Assembly (NCBI RefSeq): GCF_016107705.1
Contig: NZ_JAEHGC010000005.1
Span: 62,001-126,000, forward strand
From: Neobacillus cucumis
Lineage (GTDB): Bacteria; Bacillota; Bacilli; Bacillales_B; DSM-18226
Length of the DNA: 64,000 nt
Reading direction: 5' to 3'
Below are positions 17,307-25,205 of the stretch, piece after piece (the first letter of the stretch is position 1; every line of letters begins with the position of its first letter). A model generated the notes under the pieces. That model was not told where the DNA came from. It was given only the letters and a program-made list of their open reading frames with translations, and did not search any database. The position numbers were made by a program, and so were the translations under genes.

Positions 17307-17540
17307 TTAGTCGTGATCATCCCATTCATACCCATTCCAGTGTCCATTCCATTCATACCCGTTCCAATCATGTCCATTCCAGCCATTTCCGTTCCAATCA
17401 TGTCCGTTGTGGTGAAATCCATAATAATATCCAGGGTAACCCATGTGATAATAAGGCATACCCGTCCCTAAATAAGGGAATCCGCCATAGTAACTTGCAC
17501 CAATTGGTACAGTTTGATAAGGTTGTTGTGGAAAATACAT
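17307..17540 (-). CDS. small Trp-Asn-Gly repeat protein (possible spore coat component)
   Basis: A 77-residue low-complexity protein. The N-terminal half is rich in Tyr, Gly and Pro (GMPYYHMGYPGYYYGFHH). The C-terminal half consists of about six pentapeptide-like units of W-N-G-(H/Y)-(D/E), ending EWDDHD. ATG preceded by AGAGGGTGAT. A CATAGGGTA element, a SigK-type -10, lies 32 bases upstream of the start. Composition resembles small Tyr/His-rich coat proteins, but no family could be recognised. The gene interrupts the tmcAL-ylbN junction, where B. subtilis has none that I recall. Confidence 0.72.
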   Translation of the reverse strand: MYFPQQPYQTVPIGASYYGGFPYLGTGMPYYHMGYPGYYYGFHHNGHDWNGNGWNGHDWNGYEWNGHWNGYEWDDHD

Positions 17541-17571
17541 ATTTACATCACCCTCTTTCTAGTTTACGATA

Positions 17572-17580
17572 TACCCTATG
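17572..17580 (-). promoter_or_regulatory. candidate SigK -10 element for the WNG-repeat gene
   Basis: CATAGGGTA on the minus strand matches CATANNNTA. There is no AC at the expected -35 distance, so this is weaker than the ylbD element. Confidence 0.35.
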
Positions 17581-17736
17581 ACAATTTATTTTACTAAGAG
17601 CTTATCCCCCCTACCAAATAGGCAATTAGACAATATAAATGTTTGTAAAAAGTGCAAGTGGATAAACTTATAAGTAATTGCTTACTAAAGGAATATAATT
17701 TGATGAAATCACCTTTCTAGGTGTAAAGAAAAAACA

Positions 17737-17765
17737 TTGACAAAAATTTAATCGAAGGCTATAAT
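17737..17765 (+). promoter_or_regulatory. SigA promoter of ylbN-rpmF
   Basis: Perfect TTGACA and perfect TATAAT with a 17-base spacer, 27 bases before the ylbN start. A consensus promoter is consistent with high ribosomal protein demand. Confidence 0.93.
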
Positions 17766-17792
17766 TACCTTTGTTGCCTTGGGGTGATTCAA

Positions 17793-18317
17793 TTGAAATG
17801 GACATTAAGCCAATTACAAAAATATCGAAACAAGGATTTTCCGATTGATGAAACGATTCGGGTTGATGAGATTAAACAAGATGATCCTACGATCCGAGAG
17901 GTATCTCCAATGCATATTACCGGCAGGGGAGATATTGATTCAACGAAAGTGACCTTTCATTTAAAAATCGAAGGTTATTTAATACTTCCTTGTTCTCGTA
18001 CTTTAGTGGATGTGAAGCTTCCAATTAATGTCGAAACATCTGAAACGTTCCTCTTACAGACTTCGAATTATGAAATGGAAGAGGAAGCGCATCAAGTAAA
18101 AGGGGATTGTATTGATTTAATGCCAGTCATTAGAGAAATTCTTTTACTTGAGATTCCGATGCAGGTTTTTTGCGAAGATGTCACTAATGAAGATGCTGCG
18201 CCACAATCCGGTAAGGATTGGGAAGTGATTCATGAAGAGGATCAATCGAAAAAAATTGATCCAAGACTAGCTGGACTTGCTAAGTTTTTTGACAATGACA
18301 ATTCTTCCGAATCATAA
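17793..18317 (+). CDS. ylbN: DUF177 (YceD-family) protein YlbN
   Basis: A 174-residue acidic protein of the DUF177 family, which is almost always found directly before rpmF and is linked to 23S rRNA/ribosome biogenesis in plants and bacteria. Family-like segments: KWTLSQLQKYRNKDFPIDE at the start, HLKIEGYLILPCSRTLVDV in the middle with its Cys, and DPRLAGLAKFFDN at the end. Start is TTG with GGGGTGAT in good register, giving a length close to the 172 residues of B. subtilis YlbN. Confidence 0.92.
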   Translation: MKWTLSQLQKYRNKDFPIDETIRVDEIKQDDPTIREVSPMHITGRGDIDSTKVTFHLKIEGYLILPCSRTLVDVKLPINVETSETFLLQTSNYEMEEEAHQVKGDCIDLMPVIREILLLEIPMQVFCEDVTNEDAAPQSGKDWEVIHEEDQSKKIDPRLAGLAKFFDNDNSSES

Positions 18318-18398
18318 TCGGCAAAACATGGAGCACGTGAAGACCTTAAGTAATTCGTCTTCATGACTTTCTTTAAACTCTTTAAGGAGGTGGGAAGA

Positions 18399-18572
18399 AT
18401 GGCTGTACCTTTTAGAAGAACTTCTAAAACTGCAAAGAGAAAACGTCGTACTCATTTTAAATTAAACGTACCTGGTATGGTAAGTTGCCCAAACTGTGGT
18501 GAAATGAAACTTGCTCACCGCGTATGTAAGGCTTGCGGAACATACAAAGGAAAAGACGTTGTGAACGACTAA
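18399..18572 (+). CDS. rpmF: 50S ribosomal protein L32
   Basis: A 57-residue ribosomal protein: [19 protein letters not shown], then a zinc ribbon with CPNC and CKAC. All four cysteines are present, so this is the zinc-binding form. ATG with AAGGAGGTGG upstream; the frame upstream of this ATG contains the ribosome-binding site. Co-transcribed with ylbN from the consensus promoter at 17737 and ended by a terminator. Confidence 0.98.
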   Translation: MAVPFRRTSKTAKRKRRTHFKLNVPGMVSCPNCGEMKLAHRVCKACGTYKGKDVVND

Positions 18573-18584
18573 TTTCATTGAGAT

Positions 18585-18618
18585 AAAAAGCACAAGGAGC
18601 ATAAGCCCTTGTGCTTTT
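18585..18618 (+). terminator. intrinsic terminator after rpmF
   Basis: AAAAGCACAAGG with CCTTGTGCTTTT. Confidence 0.9.
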
Positions 18619-18727
18619 GTCGTTTTATGGGATGTTGATTTCCAAACTAAGTGATTAGTGCGATAATCATTGGGTAATTTTAAAAGAAGCAATCCATACA
18701 TAGTTCATATTGAAGGGAGAAAGGATT

Positions 18728-19492
18728 ATGGCTTATACCATTGAAAAATCAGAAAAGGGTTATTTATTATTTACCATCACAAGAGGCGATAAAAGAAATG
18801 CAGTAGATTATGATGTTATGGAAGGGCTTTCGAAAGTGATTCATCATGCGGCTGACCCTGATGTTTTGGCCTTGGTTATTACAGGAGAAGGAGAAGATGC
18901 CTTTTGTTCTGGTGGAGACCTTTCTGTTTTTCACTTGCTTGAAACCGAAGAAGAAGCCTATTCGATGCTCTCAAAAATGTCCAAAGTTCTTTATTCTCTG
19001 TTAACATTACCCATTCCTACTATTGCCCTAATGAACGGGCATGCAGTTGGAGGTGGATGTGAGATTGCCATTGCCTGCGACTTTCGTCTAGCACGGAAGG
19101 GGATAAAAGCTGGTTTTATTCAAGGAAAGCAATCGATTACAACTGGCTGGGGGGGAGGAACGATTTTGGCAGAAAAGCTGCCAAATCCTCTTTACATGAA
19201 GCTGTTAATGGATGCCAAGGTTCATAAGGTCGAAAGATTAAATGAGATAGGTTTGATTGACGGCCTTTATGAGACTGACCCTATAAAAGAATGTGAAACA
19301 TACTTGGAAAATCTCTTATCTAAGGACAAAGGTGTACTGCAATCCTATAAACAGATATGGATTAGAAGGTGGGAGGAAACGAAACTGCAAGAGAGAATAG
19401 AGAAGGAAGTCCGAAATTGTGCCCGCCATTGGGAGAGTGAATCCCACCATCAGTACGTCAAAATGTTTATGAATAAAAAAACAAACAATTAA
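18728..19492 (+). CDS. enoyl-CoA hydratase/isomerase family protein
   Basis: A 254-residue crotonase-fold protein. Visible: oxyanion-hole segment AFCSGGDLSVFH and NGHAVGGGCEIAIACDFR with the conserved Glu. At the position of the second catalytic Glu of typical hydratases this protein has ITTGWGGGTIL, a pattern closer to decarboxylase or isomerase members of the superfamily, so hydratase activity is uncertain. ATG with AAAGGA 6 bases upstream. It is a lone gene between rpmF and gerR, where B. subtilis has none. The nearby acyl-CoA carboxylase genes suggest a shared acyl-CoA pathway, which is inference. Confidence 0.86.
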   Translation: MAYTIEKSEKGYLLFTITRGDKRNAVDYDVMEGLSKVIHHAADPDVLALVITGEGEDAFCSGGDLSVFHLLETEEEAYSMLSKMSKVLYSLLTLPIPTIALMNGHAVGGGCEIAIACDFRLARKGIKAGFIQGKQSITTGWGGGTILAEKLPNPLYMKLLMDAKVHKVERLNEIGLIDGLYETDPIKECETYLENLLSKDKGVLQSYKQIWIRRWEETKLQERIEKEVRNCARHWESESHHQYVKMFMNKKTNN

Positions 19493-19525
19493 ACTGAAAA
19501 CAGGTGTTGTTTCAGTCTATCTTTT
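19491..19525 (+). terminator. possible terminator after the enoyl-CoA hydratase gene
   Basis: ACTGAAA with TTTCAGT around a 10-base loop, followed by CTATCTTTTCT; weak T-run. Confidence 0.4.
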
Positions 19526-19572
19526 CTAGTAGATGCATATGTATGAATAAAAACACTAGGAGGGATTCTGTT

Positions 19573-20193
19573 ATGGCGCCAACTCGCCAAGATGCATGGT
19601 CACAAGATGAAGATTTATTGCTTGCCGAAGTTGTTTTAAGACATATCCGTGAGGGAGGAACGCAGCTGCAGGCTTTTGAGGAAGTAGGCAAACAACTGTC
19701 AAGAACTTCAGCAGCCTGTGGTTTTCGCTGGAATTCTTTCGTTAGGAAACAATACAAGTCAGGTATTGAACTTGCAAAAAAACAACGAAAAGAAATGAAA
19801 AAACAATCACCTCAAGTGGAAGAAGAAAAAAATGGCGCCGAGGTCATGGTGGAAGCCGCCTCATCCAAATCCAATGGCGAATCTGTTAGTTTTCAATCCG
19901 TTATCCATTTTTTAGAGGGACTTCATAGGAAAGCTGAGGTTAGCTCCACCATTGAAGAGGACCGGGAAAAGTCAGTTGAAAAAATAAAAGAATTAGAAAA
20001 GAAAATCTTCTATCTGGCAGCGGAAAATGAAAAACTGAGTAAAAACCTAAAAGCGATTGAGGAAGATTATCGATCATTGATTGAAATTATGGAAAGAGCA
20101 AGAAAAATGGTTGTTCTCCAGGAGGAAGACCGTCAGCAAAAGGTAAAATTCCAAATGGATAAAAACGGGAATCTTGAAAGAGTGGAAAAATAA
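19573..20193 (+). CDS. gerR: RsfA/GerR-family transcriptional regulator
   Basis: A 206-residue DNA-binding protein of the prespore/mother-cell RsfA family. The N-terminal Myb/SANT-like domain shows RQDAWSQDEDLLLAEVVLRH and RTSAACGFRWNSFVRK; the C-terminal half is a predicted coiled coil (EKIKELEKKIFYLAAENEKL). Synteny with B. subtilis ylbO (gerR), a SigE-made regulator that represses part of the SigE regulon. Start is ATG with AGGAGGG 8 bases upstream; an upstream in-frame extension lacks support. Followed by a terminator. Confidence 0.88.
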   Translation: MAPTRQDAWSQDEDLLLAEVVLRHIREGGTQLQAFEEVGKQLSRTSAACGFRWNSFVRKQYKSGIELAKKQRKEMKKQSPQVEEEKNGAEVMVEAASSKSNGESVSFQSVIHFLEGLHRKAEVSSTIEEDREKSVEKIKELEKKIFYLAAENEKLSKNLKAIEEDYRSLIEIMERARKMVVLQEEDRQQKVKFQMDKNGNLERVEK

Positions 20194-20220
20194 AAAAGCG
20201 GACTTTATGTCCGCTTTTTT
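20192..20220. terminator. bidirectional terminator after gerR
   Basis: AAAAAAGCGGAC with GTCCGCTTTTTT. Confidence 0.93.
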
Positions 20221-20224
20221 TATT

Positions 20225-20695
20225 TTAATGCTGTGCTTCTACACCTGCAGGATACCATACAAGTGGATTTTCACCGCGGTCGCGTTCCATATCATACTCA
20301 ACAGCATCAAATTCCATCTTATTCCAAAATTCACTTGAATGAACTCTAGGATTTGTTTTAATAGGCAGACCAAAGCTTTTTGCAAATTCTACAAGCTGCT
20401 TGCCGTAGCCTTTACCTTGATAGTCAGGCAGTACTTCTAGCTTCCAAAGCTCTAAATAATTTTGTGGTGGATAGAAATAACGGTCAAATTTCGCATCAAT
20501 TTGGTATAAACTCATTCGTGCTACTAGTTTGTCTCCAAAATAAATACCATAAAATGGTGAATCACTATGATCTTCCACCATATTTGCTTCTAAATCTTCT
20601 AGCATAGATAACTCTTGAATCCCATACTGCTTAAACTTTTTAAATTCTTCAAGTGTTTTAAAATTGATTTTTAATTTTTCAACTTTTGACCCCAT
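20225..20695 (-). CDS. ylbP: GNAT-family N-acetyltransferase YlbP
   Basis: A 156-residue member of the GNAT superfamily. The core is recognisable: GIYFGDKLVARMSLYQI, then LELWKLEVLPDYQGKGYGKQLVEFAKSF with the acetyl-CoA pyrophosphate loop Q-G-K-G-Y-G. Substrate unknown. Start taken at ATG (MGSKVEKL) with AGGGGG upstream; thirteen upstream in-frame residues lie before this ribosome-binding site. Convergent with gerR and divergent from the carboxylase genes. Synteny with B. subtilis ylbP. Confidence 0.9.
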   Translation of the reverse strand: MGSKVEKLKINFKTLEEFKKFKQYGIQELSMLEDLEANMVEDHSDSPFYGIYFGDKLVARMSLYQIDAKFDRYFYPPQNYLELWKLEVLPDYQGKGYGKQLVEFAKSFGLPIKTNPRVHSSEFWNKMEFDAVEYDMERDRGENPLVWYPAGVEAQH

Positions 20696-20853
20696 AAAGG
20701 AACCCCCTAAAAAGAAAGTGATTGGATACATCATCCGTATATCTTCAAGTGATACTGAATAACATGGAAATGAGATAATTTTTGAATTATTAAAACCGAA
20801 CTACTACATTTATTATATAACAAAATTATAAAAATTTCCTACATTAAAACTTT

Positions 20854-20867
20854 GGGAAGCGTTTTCA
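20854..20867 (+). promoter_or_regulatory. candidate CcpA cre site upstream of the acyl-CoA carboxylase operon
   Basis: GGGAAGCGTTTTCA matches the Bacillus cre consensus TGNAARCGNWWWCA at 13 of 14 positions. It lies about 80 bases before the biotin carboxylase start and just upstream of a CATATAAT element (20902-20909) that looks like a SigE -10. Confidence 0.6.
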
Positions 20868-20947
20868 AAGTTTGCAGGAAATTTCGTTAAGGTTGTAGAA
20901 ACATATAATGATGGAGGGACTAAAGGGTTTTAGAAAGGGGTAATCAT

Positions 20948-22285
20948 GTGCAAAAAATTTTAATAGCCAACAGGGGAGAGATTGCACTTCGGATTATTAA
21001 AACCTGCCATGAGATGGGGATTGAAACAGTTGCAATTTTTTCAGATGCCGATAAGGAAATGCCCTATGTTAAAGCCGCATCTAAGGCAGTGTATGTTGGT
21101 GAGCCTCCAGTTACTAAATCCTATCTGCAAGTTGAAAAAATTTTAGCTATTGCCAAAGAGGAAAAGGTGGATGCCATTCATCCGGGATATGGATTTTTAT
21201 CCGAAAATAGCGGATTTGCCTTGAGAACAATTGAGGAAGGAATCATTTTTATTGGTCCCAAACCGAAAACCCTTGAGCTGATGGGGGATAAAATTGTTTC
21301 TCGGCAAACAATGGAACACGCTGGTGTTCCCGTGGTTCCGGGAAGCGCTCATGGATTAAAGACACTTGAAGAAGCATGCTCCTTAGCTGCAACAATTGGA
21401 TACCCCATAATGCTGAAAGCAAGTAGCGGAGGCGGGGGGATCGGAATGGTGTTATGTGAAAATGAGCAAGCGCTCGGTAAAGCCTATGCATCGACAAAGT
21501 CGAGAGCAATGGCTTATTTTGGCTCAGATGAGGTTTTTATCGAAAAATATATTGCAAACGCAAGACACATTGAAATACAAGTTTTTGGTGACATACATGG
21601 AAATATTGTTCATTTATATGAAAGGGATTGTTCGATTCAAAGAAGACACCAAAAGGTGGTCGAGGAATCTCCCTCTCCTTTCCTTTCCAATGAAATCCGC
21701 GAAAAAATGTATGATACGGCTGTTAAGGCAGCAAAAGCTGTTGACTACACTAATGCCGGGACAATTGAATTCATAGTGGACGAACAAGAAAACTTCTACT
21801 TTTTAGAAATGAATACGAGACTTCAGGTAGAACATCCTGTTACAGAAGAAATCACTGGACTAGACCTTGTTAGGTGGCAAATTTTAGTTGCAAAGGGAGA
21901 AAAGCTTCCAAAAATTCAATCTGAAATCACTTTAGAGGGGCATGCCATTGAATTCCGTCTTTATGCGGAAGACTCTGTACGTTTTTTGCCATCACCGGGT
22001 AAAATTGCAACTTTTGAGTGGGAAAATGGGCAAGGTGTCCGGGTAGATGCCGGTTATGTGAGCGGAGGTACTGTTACTCCTTTTTATGACCCAATGATAG
22101 CGAAATGTATTTTCCATGGGGATACTCGCAATCAAGCATTAATAATTGCAGAACGATTCTTTAAAAGCCTAAAAATTGATGGAATTAAAACAAACGCACC
22201 GCTTTTCTTAAAAATACTCGCGAATGAAGATTTTATAAAGGGTAACTACACAACAAATTTCTTAACAAAACAATTAATAAACTAA
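20948..22285 (+). CDS. biotin carboxylase subunit of an acyl-CoA carboxylase
   Basis: ATP-dependent carboxylation of the biotin on its carrier protein. It is 445 residues, AccC-like: ILIANRGEIALRIIKTCHEMG, HPGYGFLSEN, KASSGGGGIGMVLC (ATP-grasp glycine loop), QRRHQKVVEESPSPF, then FLEMNTRLQVEHPVTEEITG. Start is GTG with AAAGGGG upstream. First of three genes with a 70-residue carrier and a 513-residue carboxyltransferase. Sizes match the B. subtilis yngH-yngHB-yngE trio rather than housekeeping accC, so the substrate is probably a branched or short acyl-CoA, but this cannot be settled here. Confidence 0.94.
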   Translation: MQKILIANRGEIALRIIKTCHEMGIETVAIFSDADKEMPYVKAASKAVYVGEPPVTKSYLQVEKILAIAKEEKVDAIHPGYGFLSENSGFALRTIEEGIIFIGPKPKTLELMGDKIVSRQTMEHAGVPVVPGSAHGLKTLEEACSLAATIGYPIMLKASSGGGGIGMVLCENEQALGKAYASTKSRAMAYFGSDEVFIEKYIANARHIEIQVFGDIHGNIVHLYERDCSIQRRHQKVVEESPSPFLSNEIREKMYDTAVKAAKAVDYTNAGTIEFIVDEQENFYFLEMNTRLQVEHPVTEEITGLDLVRWQILVAKGEKLPKIQSEITLEGHAIEFRLYAEDSVRFLPSPGKIATFEWENGQGVRVDAGYVSGGTVTPFYDPMIAKCIFHGDTRNQALIIAERFFKSLKIDGIKTNAPLFLKILANEDFIKGNYTTNFLTKQLIN

Positions 22286-22298
22286 GGAGAGAGTCTGT

Positions 22299-22511
22299 AT
22301 GAGAGAAATTACCGCTTCTATGGCTGGTACGATTTTAAATATTTTTGTTTCAAAAGGTGAAAATGTGAAATTGGGGCAGGAGGTATTAATGCTCGAATCA
22401 ATGAAAATGGAAATCCCGATTGAAAGTCCTACAGAAGGAATTGTTAGAGAATGTAAAGTGAGCATTGGTGATTTTGTTAATGAAGACGATGTTTTACTAG
22501 TAATCGAATAG
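22299..22511 (+). CDS. biotin/lipoyl carrier protein
   Basis: A 70-residue free-standing biotinyl domain. The modified lysine is in LESMKMEIPIESP at about residue 36; the half-domain repeat (TASMAGTILNIFVSKGENV and ESPTEGIVRECKVSIGDFV) is the normal flattened-barrel pattern. It has no N-terminal Pro/Ala linker, unlike AccB. ATG with AAGGAGAG upstream; 13 bases after the biotin carboxylase stop and 23 before the carboxyltransferase, so it is part of one operon. Confidence 0.93.
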   Translation: MREITASMAGTILNIFVSKGENVKLGQEVLMLESMKMEIPIESPTEGIVRECKVSIGDFVNEDDVLLVIE

Positions 22512-22534
22512 CAGCTGATAAGGGGGGGAGAACA

Positions 22535-24076
22535 ATGACAACACCCAATACATTGAATGAACGATTGACCGAAAATCGAAAAAAAATTGAGGCTGGCGGG
22601 CTGAAAAGATATCACGAGAAGCTAAAGGAACAAAACAAGTTGTTTGTACGTGAGAGGCTTGCGTTATTGTTCGATGAAGGAGTATATGAAGAAGACGGGA
22701 AATTTGCTAATTTCCAAGCGGGAGATCTACCGGCCGATGGGGTGGTTTGTGCGATTGGAAAGATAAACGGCCAAACAGTTTGTGTTATGGCAAATGATTC
22801 AACGATAAAAGCTGGATCTTGGGGAGCACGTACGGTTGAAAAAATCATTCGTATTCAAGAAACCGCTGAAAAATTAAAGGTTCCATTACTTTATTTAGTT
22901 GACTCTGCTGGTGCGAGAATCACCGACCAGTTAGAGATGTTTCCAAATCGACGCGGCGCCGGTAGGATTTTTCATAATCAAGTAAAGCTCTCCGGTATGA
23001 TTCCACAGGTTTGTATTCTTTTTGGACCCTCAGCGGCAGGAGGGGCCTATATTCCGGCATTTTGCGATATCGTTATTATGGTGGATCAAAATGCTTCCAT
23101 GTATCTTGGTTCGCCGCGCATGGCGGAAAAGGTAATCGGTGAGAAGGTAAGCCTTGAAGAAATGGGCGGAGCCCGAATGCATTGTTCGGTAAGCGGCTGT
23201 GGCGATGTTCTTGCCTATAGTGAAGAAGAAGCGATAGAATCAGCAAAAAAATATATCGGGTATTTTCCTGCAAACTTTAAAGAAAAAACAAAGTTGATTG
23301 CTGGAATTGCGCCAAAGGAAGGCCGTGAACTAGAAGCGATAATTCCGGAAAATCAAAATGCCCCGTTTGATATGTACCAATGTATTGACCGCTTAGTGGA
23401 TGAGGGAAGTTTTTATGAGATTAAAAAGCTGTTTGCGGCGGAGCTTATTACGGGTCTGGCGCGAATCGACGGCAGGGCAGTTGGAATTATCGCCAATCAG
23501 CCAAAGGTAAAAGGGGGCGTTCTGTTTGTTGATTCTGCTGATAAAGCAGCAAAATTCATTCAACTATGTGATGCCTTCCATATCCCTTTATTGTTCCTTG
23601 CTGATGTCCCAGGCTTTATGATTGGAACAAAAGTAGAGCGGGCCGGAATTATCCGCCATGGGGCTAAATTAATTGCCGCAATGAGCTCGGCAACAGTTCC
23701 TAAAATTTCTGTCATTGTGAGAAAAGCATATGGTGCCGGACTTTATGCAATGGCTGGCCCTGCATTTGAGCCAGATTGCTGTATCGCTTTACCAACGGCA
23801 CAAATTGCTGTAATGGGTCCGGAAGCAGCTGTAAATGCAGTTTATTCAAATAAAATAAACGAAATTGCCGATCCAAAAGAGAAAATCGCTTTTGTTCAGG
23901 AAAAGCACAAAGAATATAAAGAAAGTATTGATATTTATAAGCTTGCCTCGGAGTTAATTGTGGATGAAATTGTAGCCCCGGAGGAATTGCGGGATGTATT
24001 AATTCAGCGTTTTGATTATTACGAGACAAAAGAATTAACATTCAGCGTTCGGAAACATCCGGTGTATCCAGTCTAA
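22535..24076 (+). CDS. acyl-CoA carboxylase carboxyltransferase subunit
   Basis: Transfers the carboxyl group from biotin to an acyl-CoA. It is 513 residues with two crotonase-fold carboxyltransferase halves: RERLALLFDEG, LVDSAGARITDQLEMFP, GPSAAGGAYIPAFCDIVIMV and AEKVIGEKVSLEEMGG in the N-half; LFLADVPGFMIGTKVERAGI and KAYGAGLYAMAGPAFEPD in the C-half. A single chain of this size belongs to the propionyl/methylcrotonyl/geranyl-CoA carboxylase beta family, not to the split AccA/AccD. Methylcrotonyl-CoA is favoured by the yngE comparison but not proven. GGGGGGGAG gives a strong ribosome-binding site. Confidence 0.93.
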   Translation: MTTPNTLNERLTENRKKIEAGGLKRYHEKLKEQNKLFVRERLALLFDEGVYEEDGKFANFQAGDLPADGVVCAIGKINGQTVCVMANDSTIKAGSWGARTVEKIIRIQETAEKLKVPLLYLVDSAGARITDQLEMFPNRRGAGRIFHNQVKLSGMIPQVCILFGPSAAGGAYIPAFCDIVIMVDQNASMYLGSPRMAEKVIGEKVSLEEMGGARMHCSVSGCGDVLAYSEEEAIESAKKYIGYFPANFKEKTKLIAGIAPKEGRELEAIIPENQNAPFDMYQCIDRLVDEGSFYEIKKLFAAELITGLARIDGRAVGIIANQPKVKGGVLFVDSADKAAKFIQLCDAFHIPLLFLADVPGFMIGTKVERAGIIRHGAKLIAAMSSATVPKISVIVRKAYGAGLYAMAGPAFEPDCCIALPTAQIAVMGPEAAVNAVYSNKINEIADPKEKIAFVQEKHKEYKESIDIYKLASELIVDEIVAPEELRDVLIQRFDYYETKELTFSVRKHPVYPV

Positions 24077-24079
24077 ATA

Positions 24080-24202
24080 GAAATGCGGATGCGTCTTGCT
24101 TAGAGGTGACAAGCATAAGACGAGCCGGCGAGAAGGTTGCTTTTTAACCTTCTTGACGGATTGGCTGTAGACCATAGAGCCCCTAGGCGCTGGAGCTAGA
24201 CA
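24080..24202 (-). repeat. dispersed structured repeat, copy 2 (core-swapped form)
   Basis: Read on the minus strand it begins TGTCTAGCTCCAGCGCCTAG, as in copies 1 and 5, and ends with a CGCATCCGCATTTC variant of their CGCTTCCGCTTTTC. The middle is different: an inner hairpin AGAAGGTT-AAAAAGC-AACCTTCT replaces the GTGAAGTC hairpin. Located directly after the carboxyltransferase stop and before its terminator. Confidence 0.72.
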
Positions 24203-24206
24203 GTAC

Positions 24207-24242
24207 AAAGTCCCTTTTCACTTTTTGTGAAAAGGGATTTTT
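24207..24242 (+). terminator. intrinsic terminator of the acyl-CoA carboxylase operon
   Basis: TCCCTTTTCAC, five-base loop, GTGAAAAGGGA and a T-run, downstream of repeat copy 2. Confidence 0.88.
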
Positions 24243-24302
24243 CTTACCATGTGAATAACCTTTTGATAAAATAATAGAAAAGTGAAAAAATGAGGGATAT
24301 GC

Positions 24303-25205
24303 TTGGAAATTGGAATTATTGGTGCCGGATCACTTGGTCTATTATTTGCATCTTATTTGAGTCGTGTTTTTACGGTTACACTTTATACACGAACAGAAGA
24401 ACAAGCAATGGAAATTAAAAAAAACGGAATTATTTTAAAAAAGAACACTAAAAGGACTCAAGCCTTGGTCCGTGCTTTACCATTAAGTAAATGGGAAGGA
24501 ACGGAAGATCTTATCATCATTACGGTAAAATCCTACCATCTAGAAGAGATTATTAAAAATATAAATAGACTACCAAAATCTCCAAAAAACCTGTTATTTT
24601 TACAAAATGGAATGGGGCATTTAAAGCATCTAGATACACTTAGAGAAACAGAGATTTCTGTCGGATCAGTTGAACATGGCGCGTACAGGGAAGATGCTTT
24701 TACTGTCAGCCATAATGGAGAGGGTATAACGAATGTTGCTGTCTTTCGCGGAGATACTTATGTGTTAACAGCATTAACCGAAACCGCACCTAGCGAATTT
24801 CCAATTGTGATGAACGAAGATTTTTACAAGATGCTGGTGAATAAATTAATTGTCAATTCGGTTATAAATCCATTAACAGCTATCCTTGGGGTGAAAAATG
24901 GTGAATTAATTAAAAATGAATATTATTTTAAAAATGTTGTTCATTTATTTAATGAAATCTCAATTCTATTAAATATAGAAAACCCCGATATTCATTTGAA
25001 GAAAATAATCGATATTTGTCATAAAACAGCCGATAATCGTTCTTCTATGCTAAAGGATATTGAAGCAAATCGAAAAACTGAAGTGGATGCAATTTTAGGT
25101 TTCTTATTGGAAAAGGCAAATGAGGAGTTCAAAAAGGTTCCTTTAATTGAAAGCTTCTATCTCCTTTTAAAGGGGAAAGAGCTTGGAAAAGGTGGTTTGA
25201 AATGA
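24303..25205 (+). CDS. panE: 2-dehydropantoate 2-reductase (YlbQ/PanE-like)
   Basis: NADPH-dependent reduction of ketopantoate in pantothenate synthesis. It is 300 residues. The N-terminal Rossmann fold shows EIGIIGAGSLGLLFASYLS; LIIITVKSYHLEEIIKNI carries the conserved Lys region, FLQNGMGHL follows, and NKLIVNSVINPLTAILGV belongs to the C-terminal catalytic helical domain. Start is TTG with GAGGGAT upstream. Overlaps the following gene by four bases (ATGA). Located as in B. subtilis (ylbQ). Confidence 0.93.
   Translation: MEIGIIGAGSLGLLFASYLSRVFTVTLYTRTEEQAMEIKKNGIILKKNTKRTQALVRALPLSKWEGTEDLIIITVKSYHLEEIIKNINRLPKSPKNLLFLQNGMGHLKHLDTLRETEISVGSVEHGAYREDAFTVSHNGEGITNVAVFRGDTYVLTALTETAPSEFPIVMNEDFYKMLVNKLIVNSVINPLTAILGVKNGELIKNEYYFKNVVHLFNEISILLNIENPDIHLKKIIDICHKTADNRSSMLKDIEANRKTEVDAILGFLLEKANEEFKKVPLIESFYLLLKGKELGKGGLK

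Noticed and set aside
17310..17420. Tandem DNA repeats at 17310-17420 as a CRISPR or VNTR locus
   Set aside because: They lie inside the WNG-repeat gene, have a 15-base coding period and no spacers.
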